Shown: positions 26,533 through 36,776 of the stretch, piece after piece
How positions within the stretch are numbered: the stretch's first letter is position 1
Layout: each line of letters starts with the position of its first letter
From: Chitinophaga niabensis
GTDB taxonomy: Bacteria; Bacteroidota; Bacteroidia; Chitinophagales; Chitinophagaceae
Direction of reading: 5' to 3'
NCBI RefSeq assembly: GCF_039545795.1
Contig: NZ_CP154260.1
Span: forward strand, 2,113,001-2,177,000
DNA length: 64,000 nt
Translations under genes and position numbers: made by a program
Notes under the pieces: model-generated
Told to the model about the DNA's origin: nothing
The model's database searches: none
The model's input: only the letters and a program-made list of their open reading frames with translations

Positions 26533-27594
26533 CTATTCCATTAATCCATCCGCTCCCTTCTTCCTTACCTGCAACACCACATGCCGGATATTCTTCCTGT
26601 CCGCCGTATAAGTAATGTGCACACTTCCATCATCCGTTTGAATAACAGCCGGGTAACTGAATTCACCCTTATCCCCGTTTTCCAGGGAGAAGATGTTCTT
26701 CCATTCAATACCATCTTCAGAAGCAGCCACGTACAACCTGCTTCTTCCTTCCCACCATTCCTGCCCTTTGAACAGCGGATTATACACCAGTACTTTGATG
26801 CCGTTCTTCAATGTCAGCGCATCAGTGCCGGCATTGGGATTAGGTAATGTAGTCAGCTTTAAAGGCCCCCAGGTGGCGCCATTGTCTTTAGACCAGCATT
26901 CCACCAGGAAGTTGTGGCGGCTTCTGCTGATCAGTTGCAGTGAATCATGCGGATACTGCAATATGCCGGGCTGTATCACGCTGAAGGTATCGTTATTGAT
27001 GGGAATACGGCTCCAGTGCTGTCCGTTTTTGTCAGACTTTTCCAGGTGTATATGCCATTCTTTTTCATCAAGGCTTTCAGTGCTGGAAGGGTAGAGGATA
27101 TCGCCGTTCTGTAGCTGAACAGGTTTGTTCTTGATGGGGCCGAGCATACCTTCCGGTAATTGTTCCGGTTTGGACCAGGACTTGCCATTATTGGCAGAAG
27201 TCATCATCATACCCCACCATTCCCGGGGATTCTTACCTACTTTATAAAAGAGGAACAGTTTGCCTGCTTTGGTTTTAAAGAGTACAGGATTCCAGCAGGG
27301 ATAACGCAGGGTATCGTTGATAATACCATTGGCGATCTCTTTCGGCGCGCCCCATTTTCCATCTTCATTCACAGCTATCCAGATGCCCACGTCTTTACTG
27401 CCTTCCTGTTTCCCTGCAAACCAGGCAGCCATCAGGCGGTTGCTGCTGAGGGCGGTAATAGTAGAAGCATGACAGGCTTCAAAGGGAGGATCGGCTACGA
27501 TCATCACCCTTTTATCCAGCAATGCGCCTATGGATTGTGCGCCGGCAGATAAAGAAAGCAATAAGAAAAAGGCAGTAAGGCCGCGTATCATCAC
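26533..27594 (-). CDS. Secreted sialidase-like six-bladed propeller protein (BNR/Asp-box)
   Basis: A 353-residue protein with a signal peptide (ending AGAQ). Asp-box-like turns (SANNGKSW, SDKNGQHW, SKDNGATW, SEDGIEW) repeat along the chain, as in BNR/sialidase-family propellers. The Arg-Ile-Pro motif of true GH33 sialidases is not visible near the N-terminus, so sialic acid hydrolysis should not be assumed; related proteins occur in plant-polysaccharide loci. It is the last gene of a probable three-gene transcript 28625-26533 (gaps of 20 and 9 bp). Confidence 0.75.
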   Translation of the reverse strand: MMIRGLTAFFLLLSLSAGAQSIGALLDKRVMIVADPPFEACHASTITALSSNRLMAAWFAGKQEGSKDVGIWIAVNEDGKWGAPKEIANGIINDTLRYPCWNPVLFKTKAGKLFLFYKVGKNPREWWGMMMTSANNGKSWSKPEQLPEGMLGPIKNKPVQLQNGDILYPSSTESLDEKEWHIHLEKSDKNGQHWSRIPINNDTFSVIQPGILQYPHDSLQLISRSRHNFLVECWSKDNGATWGPLKLTTLPNPNAGTDALTLKNGIKVLVYNPLFKGQEWWEGRSRLYVAASEDGIEWKNIFSLENGDKGEFSYPAVIQTDDGSVHITYTADRKNIRHVVLQVRKKGADGLME

Positions 27595-27603
27595 TGATCT
27601 GGA

Positions 27604-28077
27604 TTATTGAGGCCCTAATATAAGCATCGGGGAAATAACATCTGCCCTGTAAGCAAAAAGTTTATCCAGTTTGCGGCGTACAAAGAGGTTGTTGGCGAGG
27701 TCTCCCAGCCAGCCAAGGGGAATGCGGTAGTGAACAATATCCGTCATCTCAACACCGCCGGGAATGGCTTTAAAATGATGCTGATGATGCCAGAGGCTGT
27801 AAGGCCCGAAGCGTTGTTCATCTACAAAAAAACTGTTTTCTTTTACATGCGTGATCTCCGTCATCCAGTACACTTTGATGCCGAGCATGGGCTTAAGGGA
27901 ATATTCAATGACCTGGCCGGGATAGATCCTATCGCCATGGGCCTCACTTTTAACGGTGAAGCCCATGCCCGGCGGAGTAATATGTTGTAAATTATTCGGA
28001 TCACTGAAAAACTTCCAGGCCTGTTCCAAAGTAACAGGCATTACCTGTACTGACTTGATGCGGTAAGTGCGGGACAT
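27604..28077 (-). CDS. SRPBCC-family (polyketide cyclase/dehydrase-like) protein
   Basis: A 157-residue START-fold protein. The N-terminus PVTLEQAWKFFSDPNNLQHITPP is typical of the coenzyme-Q-binding or cyclase-like SRPBCC group; the conserved middle is FFVDEQRFGPYSLWHHQHHF, followed by the long final helix NNLFVRRKLDKLFAYR. It probably binds a hydrophobic ligand; its function is unknown. It lies 20 bp after the small secreted protein gene and 9 bp before the sialidase-like gene. Confidence 0.85.
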   Translation of the reverse strand: MSRTYRIKSVQVMPVTLEQAWKFFSDPNNLQHITPPGMGFTVKSEAHGDRIYPGQVIEYSLKPMLGIKVYWMTEITHVKENSFFVDEQRFGPYSLWHHQHHFKAIPGGVEMTDIVHYRIPLGWLGDLANNLFVRRKLDKLFAYRADVISPMLILGPQ

Positions 28078-28097
28078 ACCGTAAATCTACCAAAACT

Positions 28098-28625
28098 CTA
28101 ACAAACGGCAGCATTGTTCCATCTGAAAATAATGGCCATTAACCAACCGCCGCGTGCCTGCGGAGTAACAGAACGGTACCCGGTAGTTTTATCTGTTAAG
28201 CGTACGGATGCCATCAGCTGGCCTTTGGGCAGTTCTTTCGCGGTGTATACAAATTGCAGGTCGTCCTGCTTCAACTGCAACAGTTCTTTTACCGGGATGA
28301 TCATGCCGGAATGTTTGCCGCTTACATCTTCAAATTTCCATTCTTTGATAATATTCCCTTTGGCATCTTTCACCGTAATCTTACGGCCGTTGCCTATCTG
28401 ACCGCAATGGCTGTAGTGGAACACCAGCTTGTCGTTGATGTTGGACTTATCCAGCTGCAGCTGTTTCAGGTCAAAAGCATCATTCACATGTTTTTCAAGG
28501 ATCAGTTTATTGTTCAGGTATACCTTGAAATAATCTCCGCCTGCTTTCGCCGGGATGGAGAATACGCTAAGGCAGACAATAGCCAGGGCTGCTGCCTTTC
28601 CGAGGATGTTGGTGAGTGTTTTCAT
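28098..28625 (-). CDS. Secreted hypothetical protein
   Basis: A 175-residue protein with a signal peptide (MKTLTNILGKAAALAIVC to ~28, ending AKAG). The mature part is strand-rich (DYFKVYLNNKLILEKHV, VFHYSHCGQIGNGRKITVKD) and ends with a Trp/Ala-rich tail and a terminal Cys (FRWNNAAVC). I recognise no family. It is first in the minus-strand run with the SRPBCC and sialidase-like genes. It is divergent from metY, with 155 bp in between. Confidence 0.7.
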   Translation of the reverse strand: MKTLTNILGKAAALAIVCLSVFSIPAKAGGDYFKVYLNNKLILEKHVNDAFDLKQLQLDKSNINDKLVFHYSHCGQIGNGRKITVKDAKGNIIKEWKFEDVSGKHSGMIIPVKELLQLKQDDLQFVYTAKELPKGQLMASVRLTDKTTGYRSVTPQARGGWLMAIIFRWNNAAVC

Positions 28626-28724
28626 GATGTGTATGTTTTATACCACAAAACAAGGCAAATACAGCATGAGTAAGGAAAAGCTTTGATGATGTGCACCTTT
28701 TTCTTGACATAAGGCATTTTTTAT

Positions 28725-30082
<1,358 letters not shown>

Positions 30083-30106
30083 AACTCACTAGGTGTATGA
30101 ATAAAA

Positions 30107-30144
30107 AGAGGTGTTGCAGATCTTGCAACACCTCTTCGTTTTTT
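30107..30144 (+). terminator. Strong bidirectional terminator after metY
   Basis: A perfect 12-bp stem (30107-30118 with 30124-30135) encloses a gatct loop, with a T run to 30144 and an A run before it. The 3' end reaches the stop codon of the converging nitrilase-like gene. Confidence 0.95.
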
Positions 30145-31093
30145 ACTTTTCTTTCATCCACACTACTTTCTGCTCCGGCGTATTTTCCTGCCCGATAATA
30201 TCTTTATACAGTTCCGGGTTGCGGGCTTTCTTATACCGGTATCCTCCGGCCTGCTGTAATTTTTCCGGTGTGATGGTGGCTATCACATAATCATTATCCA
30301 GCTTACGGCATTCTGCAATGATATCGCCAAAAGGATCGAGGATCATAGAGCAGCCATTTTTCAACTGGTCATCATCCATACCAATAGGGTTGGAAAATAC
30401 CGCATAGATGGCATTGTCGTAAGCCCGTGCGGGCAGCCATTTCATCAGCCATGCACGGCCTTTTAAACCATCAAATTCCTGGCGCAGTGTAGTTGGGTCG
30501 TTATACCGGTTGGTCCATAATGCAGGATCTACAAACCCGGCGCCGGGCCTGGTAGAAGGAGTGCACATGGTTACGTGCGGCATAAAGATGATGTCTGCAC
30601 CCAGCAGGGTAGTGGCTCTTACATTTTCGATGATGTTATTGTCGTAACAGATCAGTATACCACACTTCCAGCCCAGGAGATCAAACACCACGTACTCATT
30701 GCCGGGTGTGAGATGCGGATTGATGAAAGGATGCAGCTTGCGGTATTTGGCTACCAGGCCGTTCCTGTCCACACATACATATGCTTTGAATAAATTGTCG
30801 TTCGCATCTTTTTCAAACAGCCCGGCGAGGATCACAATGTTCAGTTCTTCCGCGATGGCCGTGAGGGTTTTAACACTGGGGCCATCAGGTATGAATTCTG
30901 CAGTGTCCAGCATCTGTGAAACATCCAGGTGGCGGGCAAAAGTATAACCGGTGATGGAGCATTCATGAAAAGCAATCACATCTGCACCATCTGCTGCGGC
31001 CTTTTGGGCCAGTTCCCGTATCACGGAAAGATTATATTTCTTATCGCCACTGCGGTTCTCAAACTGCGCTGTGGCTATCTTGATCGTTTTCAT
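30143..31093 (-). CDS. Nitrilase-superfamily carbon-nitrogen hydrolase
   Basis: A 316-residue hydrolase with the Glu-Lys-Cys catalytic triad: Glu44 in AFHECSITGY, Lys119 in KYRKLHPF and Cys149 in ILICYDNNI. The GADIIFMPHVT segment after the Cys is typical of the family. It should hydrolyse a C-N bond of an amide, nitrile or N-carbamoyl compound in the cytosol. The branch (aliphatic amidase, N-carbamoyl amidohydrolase or other) cannot be fixed by eye. It converges on metY and is divergent from the M60 peptidase gene. Confidence 0.88.
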   Translation of the reverse strand: MKTIKIATAQFENRSGDKKYNLSVIRELAQKAAADGADVIAFHECSITGYTFARHLDVSQMLDTAEFIPDGPSVKTLTAIAEELNIVILAGLFEKDANDNLFKAYVCVDRNGLVAKYRKLHPFINPHLTPGNEYVVFDLLGWKCGILICYDNNIIENVRATTLLGADIIFMPHVTMCTPSTRPGAGFVDPALWTNRYNDPTTLRQEFDGLKGRAWLMKWLPARAYDNAIYAVFSNPIGMDDDQLKNGCSMILDPFGDIIAECRKLDNDYVIATITPEKLQQAGGYRYKKARNPELYKDIIGQENTPEQKVVWMKEK

Positions 31094-31187
31094 CAGGCTA
31101 AGCTACGTATTGTTGACCAGTCATCCATAAACTGCTGTGAGAAATAACTTTCTTCCCCTATCTTGATCTCCTTAATTTGAAAACTGT

Positions 31188-32702
31188 ATGATGAAACACG
31201 CTACTCTTACTTCCGCGATGATGATGATCGCGATGTTATCCCATGCACAGGAAGCTGCCACTATTGTGATCAGTCCTGACCAACCCTTGTCCTCCAAAAA
31301 CACCGGCCTGCGTAAACAGGTATATGAATGGAGTAAAGCACAGCTGAACAGCGATGATTACGAAGCCCTGAAAGCACATCCTTCTGCAGCGGTTTTTCCG
31401 GGCAAAATAAAGGAAGGGGCAAAGCCAGTTACCAAAACGGTGCATATTACGCATAATAAGATCAGCGATGCGCTGGTACCCGTGGTATCCCGCCTCAACT
31501 ATTCACAACCCTGGCGCGAGAACCTTTACAGCACCGGTTTATATGCAGCACCTGGTGCTTACATTGAAGTAACGGTGCCCAAAGAATTACTGGATAAAGG
31601 CATCGGTATCCAGGTGGGGGCACATTCAGATAACCTGAACCAATGGGTAGCAGGGAAAGAGGACTGGCGGCGTATGCCCCTCATTGTTAGTACCCGGCAA
31701 CTGAAAGCGACTACTACAAGGATCGCGTCTCCCTTTGGTGGTCTGATCTATGTAACCACTGCTCCGAAAGCAGCCTCCTGGGCCGGGGATGTAAAGATCA
31801 GCCAGGCCATTGAAGCTCCCTTATATCAGGCGGGGATCACCACACCGGAAGAATGGAAAGCACAGCTGCAGAACAATAAAGCACCCTGGGGAGAACTGGC
31901 TACGGAAAAGATTGTACTCACCATTCCTGATTCTATCCTGCAACAGGTAGCAGACCCTGCCTACGTGATGAAGATCTGGGACCTGATCATTGGCGGAGAA
32001 GCAGAGCTGGCACAGATCCCGCAGCCCTTTTACCGGCCACAGCGCATGGTGATAGATGAACATATCGGTGGTGGTTTTATGCATAGCGGGTATCCTGTAA
32101 TGATCCATCATTCACCCACCCGCCGGATGTTATCTGCCGATGTGATCGCCAATCCGCTTAAGCTGATGGTAGGTAGTAAAGGTGGCGCCAACTGGGGTTT
32201 CTTCCACGAGATAGGGCATAACATGCAGAACCTGGACTGGGTGTTTGGTGGTACTACCGAAGTGAGTTGTAATTTCTTTTCCCTCTATATGTTCGACCGT
32301 TTATTAGGAGGAAGGGATGATGCACATACCGGTGTATCCAATAAAGAAACACAGGACATGATGAAGAAATATTTCAGCGAAGGCGCAGATTATGAAAAGT
32401 GGAAGAGCAGCCCTTTCCTGGGCCTGATCATGTTCCGCCAGTTGCAGGAAGCATTTGGATGGGAAACTTTCAAAAAGTTCTTCAGAGAATACCAGGCCCT
32501 GGCCGCTAAAGATCCGGATGGTACTTATGCTAAAACAGATGTGCAGAAGCGGGACCTCTGGGCAGGTACTTTTTCCCGTGCTGCAGGCCGTAATGTGGCG
32601 CCTTTCTTTGAGAAATGGGGCATTCCCGTCAGTGATGCGGTAAAGAAGGAGCTGAGCAGCCTGCCGGAATGGATGCCTTATAATTTCCCCCCGCAGCAAT
32701 AG
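31188..32702 (+). CDS. Secreted M60-family (enhancin-like) metallopeptidase
   Basis: A 504-residue protein with a signal peptide (ending SHAQ) and an N-terminal beta-sandwich region. The gluzincin motif HEIGH (His340, Glu341, His344) is followed by the third ligand Glu358 in TTEVSCNFF, matching the M60 consensus HExxH-(8-28)-E. Characterised M60/ZmpB members cut next to glycosylated Ser/Thr in mucin-like proteins. The helical C-terminal part (FLGLIMFRQLQEAFGWETF) is also typical. TAATTTG (31173-31179) is a possible -7 element 8 bp before the start. The glycoprotein substrate is unknown. Confidence 0.88.
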   Translation: MMKHATLTSAMMMIAMLSHAQEAATIVISPDQPLSSKNTGLRKQVYEWSKAQLNSDDYEALKAHPSAAVFPGKIKEGAKPVTKTVHITHNKISDALVPVVSRLNYSQPWRENLYSTGLYAAPGAYIEVTVPKELLDKGIGIQVGAHSDNLNQWVAGKEDWRRMPLIVSTRQLKATTTRIASPFGGLIYVTTAPKAASWAGDVKISQAIEAPLYQAGITTPEEWKAQLQNNKAPWGELATEKIVLTIPDSILQQVADPAYVMKIWDLIIGGEAELAQIPQPFYRPQRMVIDEHIGGGFMHSGYPVMIHHSPTRRMLSADVIANPLKLMVGSKGGANWGFFHEIGHNMQNLDWVFGGTTEVSCNFFSLYMFDRLLGGRDDAHTGVSNKETQDMMKKYFSEGADYEKWKSSPFLGLIMFRQLQEAFGWETFKKFFREYQALAAKDPDGTYAKTDVQKRDLWAGTFSRAAGRNVAPFFEKWGIPVSDAVKKELSSLPEWMPYNFPPQQ

Positions 32703-32743
32703 GAAATATTTGTATTTTGGTGGTATTCCACAAAAATGAAAAC

Positions 32744-33181
32744 ATGAAAAACTTGCTGACAATCATTATGTTTAGTTCTTTCTTCAATGTGGCAGCAGCG
32801 CAAACAAAAGACGAAGCTGCTGTAGCACAAGCTGTAGAATCATTGCGTAAAGCCATGATAGATGCTGATAAAGCCGGACTTGAAAAGATCACCGCGCCTA
32901 CTTTAAGTTACGGGCATTCCGGTGGTAATATTGAAGACCAGGCTACTTTCATCGGCAACATCTCCAGCGGTAAATCTGATTTTGTGACAATGGACCTCAG
33001 TGCGCAGACCATTACCGTAACAGGGCAGACGGCCATAGTAAGGCATACGCTCAGCGCACAGACCAACGATAATGGTAAAACCGGTACGGTGAATCTTTAT
33101 GTGATGCTGGTGTGGAGTAAGGAAGGCAGGCAATGGAAACTGATTGGCCGTCAGGCAGTGAAGATCCCTGAAAAGAAATAA
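32744..33181 (+). CDS. Secreted SnoaL/NTF2-like (DUF4440-type) protein
   Basis: A 145-residue protein with a signal peptide ending VAAAQ; start chosen at ATG 32744, although the frame is open from 32717. The mature ~125 residues fit a cone-shaped NTF2-like fold: helix DEAAVAQAVESLRKAMIDAD, LSYGHSGGNIEDQATFI, and the strand pair VRHTLSAQT and VMLVWSKEGRQWKLIGRQ. Such small pockets bind varied ligands, and the function cannot be inferred. A terminator follows the stop. Confidence 0.8.
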   Translation: MKNLLTIIMFSSFFNVAAAQTKDEAAVAQAVESLRKAMIDADKAGLEKITAPTLSYGHSGGNIEDQATFIGNISSGKSDFVTMDLSAQTITVTGQTAIVRHTLSAQTNDNGKTGTVNLYVMLVWSKEGRQWKLIGRQAVKIPEKK

Positions 33182-33188
33182 AAAAACA

Positions 33189-33215
33189 TGGCATGAAGCA
33201 ATTCATGCCTTTTTT
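33189..33215 (+). terminator. Terminator after the NTF2-like gene
   Basis: ggcatgaa-gcaa-ttcatgcc (33189-33208) is followed by seven T residues. Confidence 0.93.
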
Positions 33216-33255
33216 TATGTTTTCAGTGCAAACGGTTGCACTGGTGTAAATTTCC

Positions 33256-33503
33256 ATGGTCCGCAAAGGGCATATTGCCTGGCAGTATGCTATTCCCATC
33301 AAAGATGCCGCAGGGCAGCTCAATAAATACAGCGATATTCATTTGCTGGCCGCTTCTTAAGGAAAGAAGACTGGAATAAAGTGGTGCAGCTCATAGAAGT
33401 AACGCCGGATAAAAAAGTAGTATGGGCTTTGCACCAATGGAAAGATCCGGACCTGGGGCCTTCGTCCTGTGTGCAGGTCCTGGAGAAAGGAGTGCAGCGG
33501 TGA
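33256..33503 (+). pseudogene. Remnant of a beta-propeller (PQQ-like repeat) protein
   Basis: Two coding-looking pieces lie in different frames. 33256-33360 reads GHIAWQYAIPIKDAAGQLNK and ends in a stop. 33369-33503 reads DWNKVVQLIEVTPDKKVVWA, then LHQWKDPDLGPSS, and ends in a stop. From memory both resemble a Bacteroidota family of secreted beta-propeller proteins with repeated KVVW blades, where a long internal segment would join them. Here that segment is missing, and neither piece has a signal peptide. I read this as an internally deleted, frame-shifted gene; two chance ORFs is the less likely alternative. The rest of 33216-33681 holds only the hairpin at 33530 and upstream sequence of the next gene. 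Confidence 0.6.
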
Positions 33504-33529
33504 ACATTTTCAGAATACACAAGGAAAAA

Positions 33530-33554
33530 GGTATGAATATTTCATACCTTTTTT
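33530..33554 (+). terminator. Terminator after the beta-propeller remnant
   Basis: ggtatgaa-tat-ttcatacc (33530-33548) has A-rich 5' flank and six T residues after it. It appears to be the surviving terminator of the decayed gene. Confidence 0.88.
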
Positions 33555-33681
33555 AATTCCATTTTTGCTGTATTGTAACCCAAAAAGAACAAATAATTTA
33601 CTACCTTAACCAGGTACTTTTTTTACCGAAAGATCATTATTCCTATTATCTGCGTACATAAGCACAATCAAACCAATCACT

Positions 33682-34533
33682 ATGAAATGGATATCTGCAC
33701 ATCATTCCAAAATTGATAGTATTGCAAGTGCATGGCTGATCCTCCGTTTTATTGACACTGAAGCCGTCTTCCTGTTCGCACCTGCAGCGGAAGTACTGGA
33801 TAAAGCAGCTTCACTGGGAGCCACTCCCTTTAATGTTCCTGATACAGAACTAACGGCTTATAAAGAGTATTGCACGTACGATTACCTCCTGCATAAATAT
33901 GCACTCCGGGAACCCGCCCTGCATGAAATAGCGCTGGTGATAAGAGGCGCGGATAAAGACCGGCACGACCTTGCCCCAGAAGCAGCAGGCCTCCTGGCCA
34001 TTGCATCCGGTATGGCCAGCAATATCCAGGACGACCAGGAGTTACTGCAATATGGCCTGCGCATTTATGATGGTTTGTATAGCTGGGCCAAAAACGGGAG
34101 GCAGGAGAAACATACCTATGATTATTCTTCGCTGCGCCTGATGGAAGTATTTCACCAGTTCCTCTCGCTCAAATACAGCGAAAGATTAGAGCAGCCGAAA
34201 TGGATGACGGAGATGAAGTCGATTGTGCAGGACCAGATAGATACCAACCTCACGATGGATGTAAAGGCCTTATCCCGCCACCTGGATGTGAATCCGGAAC
34301 ATCTCTCCAGGGAGTTCTCCAAATACTGGGATGAGCTTAAATTTGGCGAATACATGCGTAAGCTGCGCATAGAGAAGGCATTAGCACTGATCCATGAACA
34401 GAAATACACTTTAATAGAGATTGCCTACATGACGGGTTTCTCCGACCAGACCCACTTTGGCCGCGTTTTCAGGGACTACACGGGCAAAACACCTTCCGGT
34501 TATCTGAAAACCCTGCCGCCCCAGCCAGAATAA
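33682..34533 (+). CDS. ChrB-type (chromate-resistance) domain fused to an AraC helix-turn-helix
   Basis: A 283-residue fusion. Residues ~1-130 match the C-terminal domain of ChrB: HHSKIDSIASAWLILRFID, ATPFNVPDTEL, CTYDYLL, then IRGADKDRHDLAPEAAGLLA. Residues ~175-283 are an AraC-type DNA-binding domain (MDVKALSRHLDVNPEHLSRE, IEIAYMTGFSDQTHFGRVFRD). In classical ChrB the domain is part of a chromate-sensing regulator with no AraC module. The fusion therefore suggests a one-component regulator responding to an oxyanion, metal or acidic ligand. No ChrA transporter gene lies nearby. It is 86 bp upstream of the GH88 operon in the same direction, so it may control that operon. Confidence 0.82.
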   Translation: MKWISAHHSKIDSIASAWLILRFIDTEAVFLFAPAAEVLDKAASLGATPFNVPDTELTAYKEYCTYDYLLHKYALREPALHEIALVIRGADKDRHDLAPEAAGLLAIASGMASNIQDDQELLQYGLRIYDGLYSWAKNGRQEKHTYDYSSLRLMEVFHQFLSLKYSERLEQPKWMTEMKSIVQDQIDTNLTMDVKALSRHLDVNPEHLSREFSKYWDELKFGEYMRKLRIEKALALIHEQKYTLIEIAYMTGFSDQTHFGRVFRDYTGKTPSGYLKTLPPQPE

Positions 34534-34619
34534 CTGTTTCATTTCTTGTAAAATTTGGATTATATTGATAGGCAGACAATCGTTTGCTTATTACAGACCA
34601 CGTATGAAATCCCCTAAGA

Positions 34620-35957
34620 ATGCTCCAGATCAACTATTCATTACAGCCACATCAACTGGCCGGACCTTTGCAGCAATTCTGGCAACTTTCCGCCGGCAAG
34701 ATCCTTCACATCGAAAAACATTATGATGCCGCACAGGGCGCACCGGTATTTACCCGCGAAGGGAAATATACCACCCGGGGCTGGACGGAGTGGACGCAGG
34801 GCTTCCAGTATGGTGCTGCCATTCTCCAGTTTGATGCAACCGGCGATGATGCCTTCCTGGAAATAGGCAGGCAGAAAACAGTAGAGGCCATGGCTCCGCA
34901 TGTGAGCCATACCGGTGTTCATGATCACGGCTTCAATAACGTGAGCACCTATGGCAATCTCCTGCGCCTGATGAAAGAAGAACGCATCCCGTATAATGAA
35001 TGGGAACGGCATTTCTATGAACTGGCGCTGAAAGTTTCCGGCGCTACACAAGCTGCACGCTGGACACCCATTAAAAATGGAGGTTTCATTTATTCATTCA
35101 ATGGCCCGCATTCTTTATTTGTGGATACCATGCGCTCCTGCAGGATATTGATGCTCAGCCATCGTTTGGGCCATCTGCTGCAGGGAGAGAATGATGTGAG
35201 AACAAACCTGCTGCAACGTGCTGTGCAGCACATGAAAGCAACGGCAGACTTTAATATCTATTACGGAGAAGGCAGGGATACCTACGATGTTGCGGGCCGT
35301 ACAGCGCATGAATGCATCTTCAATGTGAAAGATGGTAACTTCCGCGCACCCAATGCACAACAGGGTTTTTCCGGCTTCACTACCTGGACGCGCGGCCTTG
35401 CATGGGCCATGCTGGGGTTTGCAGAAGAACTGGAATTCCTGGCAACCGAACCGGCCGCAAAGGAACACCTGCCCTGGATGGAGAAAGCAGCGAAAGCCAC
35501 CTGTGATTTCTATATCGCCAACACGCCAACAGATGGGGTGCCATACTGGGATACAGGCGCACCACAACTGGCGCATTTTGAAGGATACCTGAACCAGCCT
35601 TCCAATCCTTTCAATCCCTTTGAACCGGTGGACAGCTCTGCTGCTGCCATTGCGGCCCAGGGCCTGATCCGCCTGGGAAGGTATCTGGGAGAAGGCAAAT
35701 ACTTCCAGGCAGGCCTCACGGTATTGCATACACTGTTACAGGCGCCTTATCTGAGTACGGACACAGAACACCAGGGACTGTTATTACATTCCATTTATCA
35801 CCAGCCTAACGGATGGGATTACACACCTCCCGGCAGCAAGGTACCTTACGGGGAATCCTGCATGTGGGGCGATTATCACATCCGCGAACTGGCCCTTACC
35901 GTACAGCGCCTGATCAGGAACGAACCTTATTATACGTTCTATAACTGTGTGTTATGA
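34620..35957 (+). CDS. GH88-like unsaturated glucuronyl hydrolase (cytosolic)
   Basis: A 445-residue (alpha/alpha)6-barrel protein without a signal peptide. GH88 markers are present: HDHGF with Asp102 and VDTMRSCRILMLSH with Asp169 at the two catalytic Asp positions, then TTWTRGLAWAMLG, VPYWDTGAP, VDSSAAAIAAQGLIRLG and CMWGDYHIRELAL. The family hydrates the double bond of unsaturated uronic acids at the end of oligosaccharides made by polysaccharide lyases. It is somewhat longer than usual. It is first of five genes; its stop overlaps the next start by 4 bp (ATGA). Confidence 0.85.
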   Translation: MLQINYSLQPHQLAGPLQQFWQLSAGKILHIEKHYDAAQGAPVFTREGKYTTRGWTEWTQGFQYGAAILQFDATGDDAFLEIGRQKTVEAMAPHVSHTGVHDHGFNNVSTYGNLLRLMKEERIPYNEWERHFYELALKVSGATQAARWTPIKNGGFIYSFNGPHSLFVDTMRSCRILMLSHRLGHLLQGENDVRTNLLQRAVQHMKATADFNIYYGEGRDTYDVAGRTAHECIFNVKDGNFRAPNAQQGFSGFTTWTRGLAWAMLGFAEELEFLATEPAAKEHLPWMEKAAKATCDFYIANTPTDGVPYWDTGAPQLAHFEGYLNQPSNPFNPFEPVDSSAAAIAAQGLIRLGRYLGEGKYFQAGLTVLHTLLQAPYLSTDTEHQGLLLHSIYHQPNGWDYTPPGSKVPYGESCMWGDYHIRELALTVQRLIRNEPYYTFYNCVL

Positions 35958-36763
35958 ACTTAAACAGACTCTGTGTACATACCATCACTACAAAACCTTT
36001 AAGCATCGAAGAGGCGGCAAAGAGCTACTGCCGGGAGAACATCCGGGGCATAACGGTATGGCGGGATGCACTGGAAGGAAGGGATATACGCGCTACCGGT
36101 AATATGCTCAGGGGAGAAGGACTGGAAATAGTTTCTTTATGCCGCGGTGGCTTTTTCCCACACCTTACTGCAGCCGGAAGGAAAGAAGCGGTCGATGATA
36201 ATTTAAAAGCCATAGAAGAAGCTGCAGCACTGGGCGCGCCGATGATCGTGCTGGTATGCGGCGCAGCAAAAGGCCAATCCCTGGAAACCTCGCGGGAGCA
36301 GATCAAGGAAGGGATTGCTGCGATTGAACCTTATGCAAAAGCAGCAGGTATCAAACTGGCCATAGAACCCCTGCATCCCATGTATGCAGATACACGTTCC
36401 GCTATCAATACACTGGCACAGGCCAATGATATGGCGGAAGCATTTGCTTCTCCCTGGGTGGGTGTGGCAGTGGATGTATATCATCTCTGGTGGGACCCTG
36501 CATTGCAGCAGGAGATCAAACGCTGCGGCCAGTACCTGTTTGCCTTTCATATCTGCGACTGGCGCACACCTACGCGGGATCTTCTGCTGGACCGTGGTTT
36601 AATGGGAGAAGGTTGTATCCCCATCGCACAGATCCGTGAATGGGTGGAAGGTACGGGCTTTAATGGTTTCCATGAAGTAGAGGTCTTTTCCACGGAATAC
36701 TGGTCCGGCGATCAGCAGCTTTTCTTACAAAAGATCAAACACGCATATCTCCATCACTCCTGA
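35954..36763 (+). CDS. Xylose-isomerase-like TIM-barrel sugar isomerase/epimerase
   Basis: A 269-residue AP endonuclease-2-fold protein. The metal-binding positions of the family are visible: Glu in LAIEPLHPMYAD, Asp in VGVAVDVYHLWWDP, His in FAFHICDWRTP and the final Glu in GFHEVEVFSTEYW. It should isomerise, epimerise or dehydrate a sugar or keto-sugar acid. In this operon it could handle the product of the GH88 enzyme in place of KduI. Start and stop are fixed by the 4-bp overlap with GH88 and a 13-bp gap to the next gene. Confidence 0.85.
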   Translation: MNLNRLCVHTITTKPLSIEEAAKSYCRENIRGITVWRDALEGRDIRATGNMLRGEGLEIVSLCRGGFFPHLTAAGRKEAVDDNLKAIEEAAALGAPMIVLVCGAAKGQSLETSREQIKEGIAAIEPYAKAAGIKLAIEPLHPMYADTRSAINTLAQANDMAEAFASPWVGVAVDVYHLWWDPALQQEIKRCGQYLFAFHICDWRTPTRDLLLDRGLMGEGCIPIAQIREWVEGTGFNGFHEVEVFSTEYWSGDQQLFLQKIKHAYLHHS

Positions 36764-36776
36764 AAATTCATACAAG

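Noticed and set aside
33682-34533. Complete chromate-resistance operon
   Set aside because: Only the ChrB-type domain is present; no ChrA transporter or other resistance gene lies within the window.
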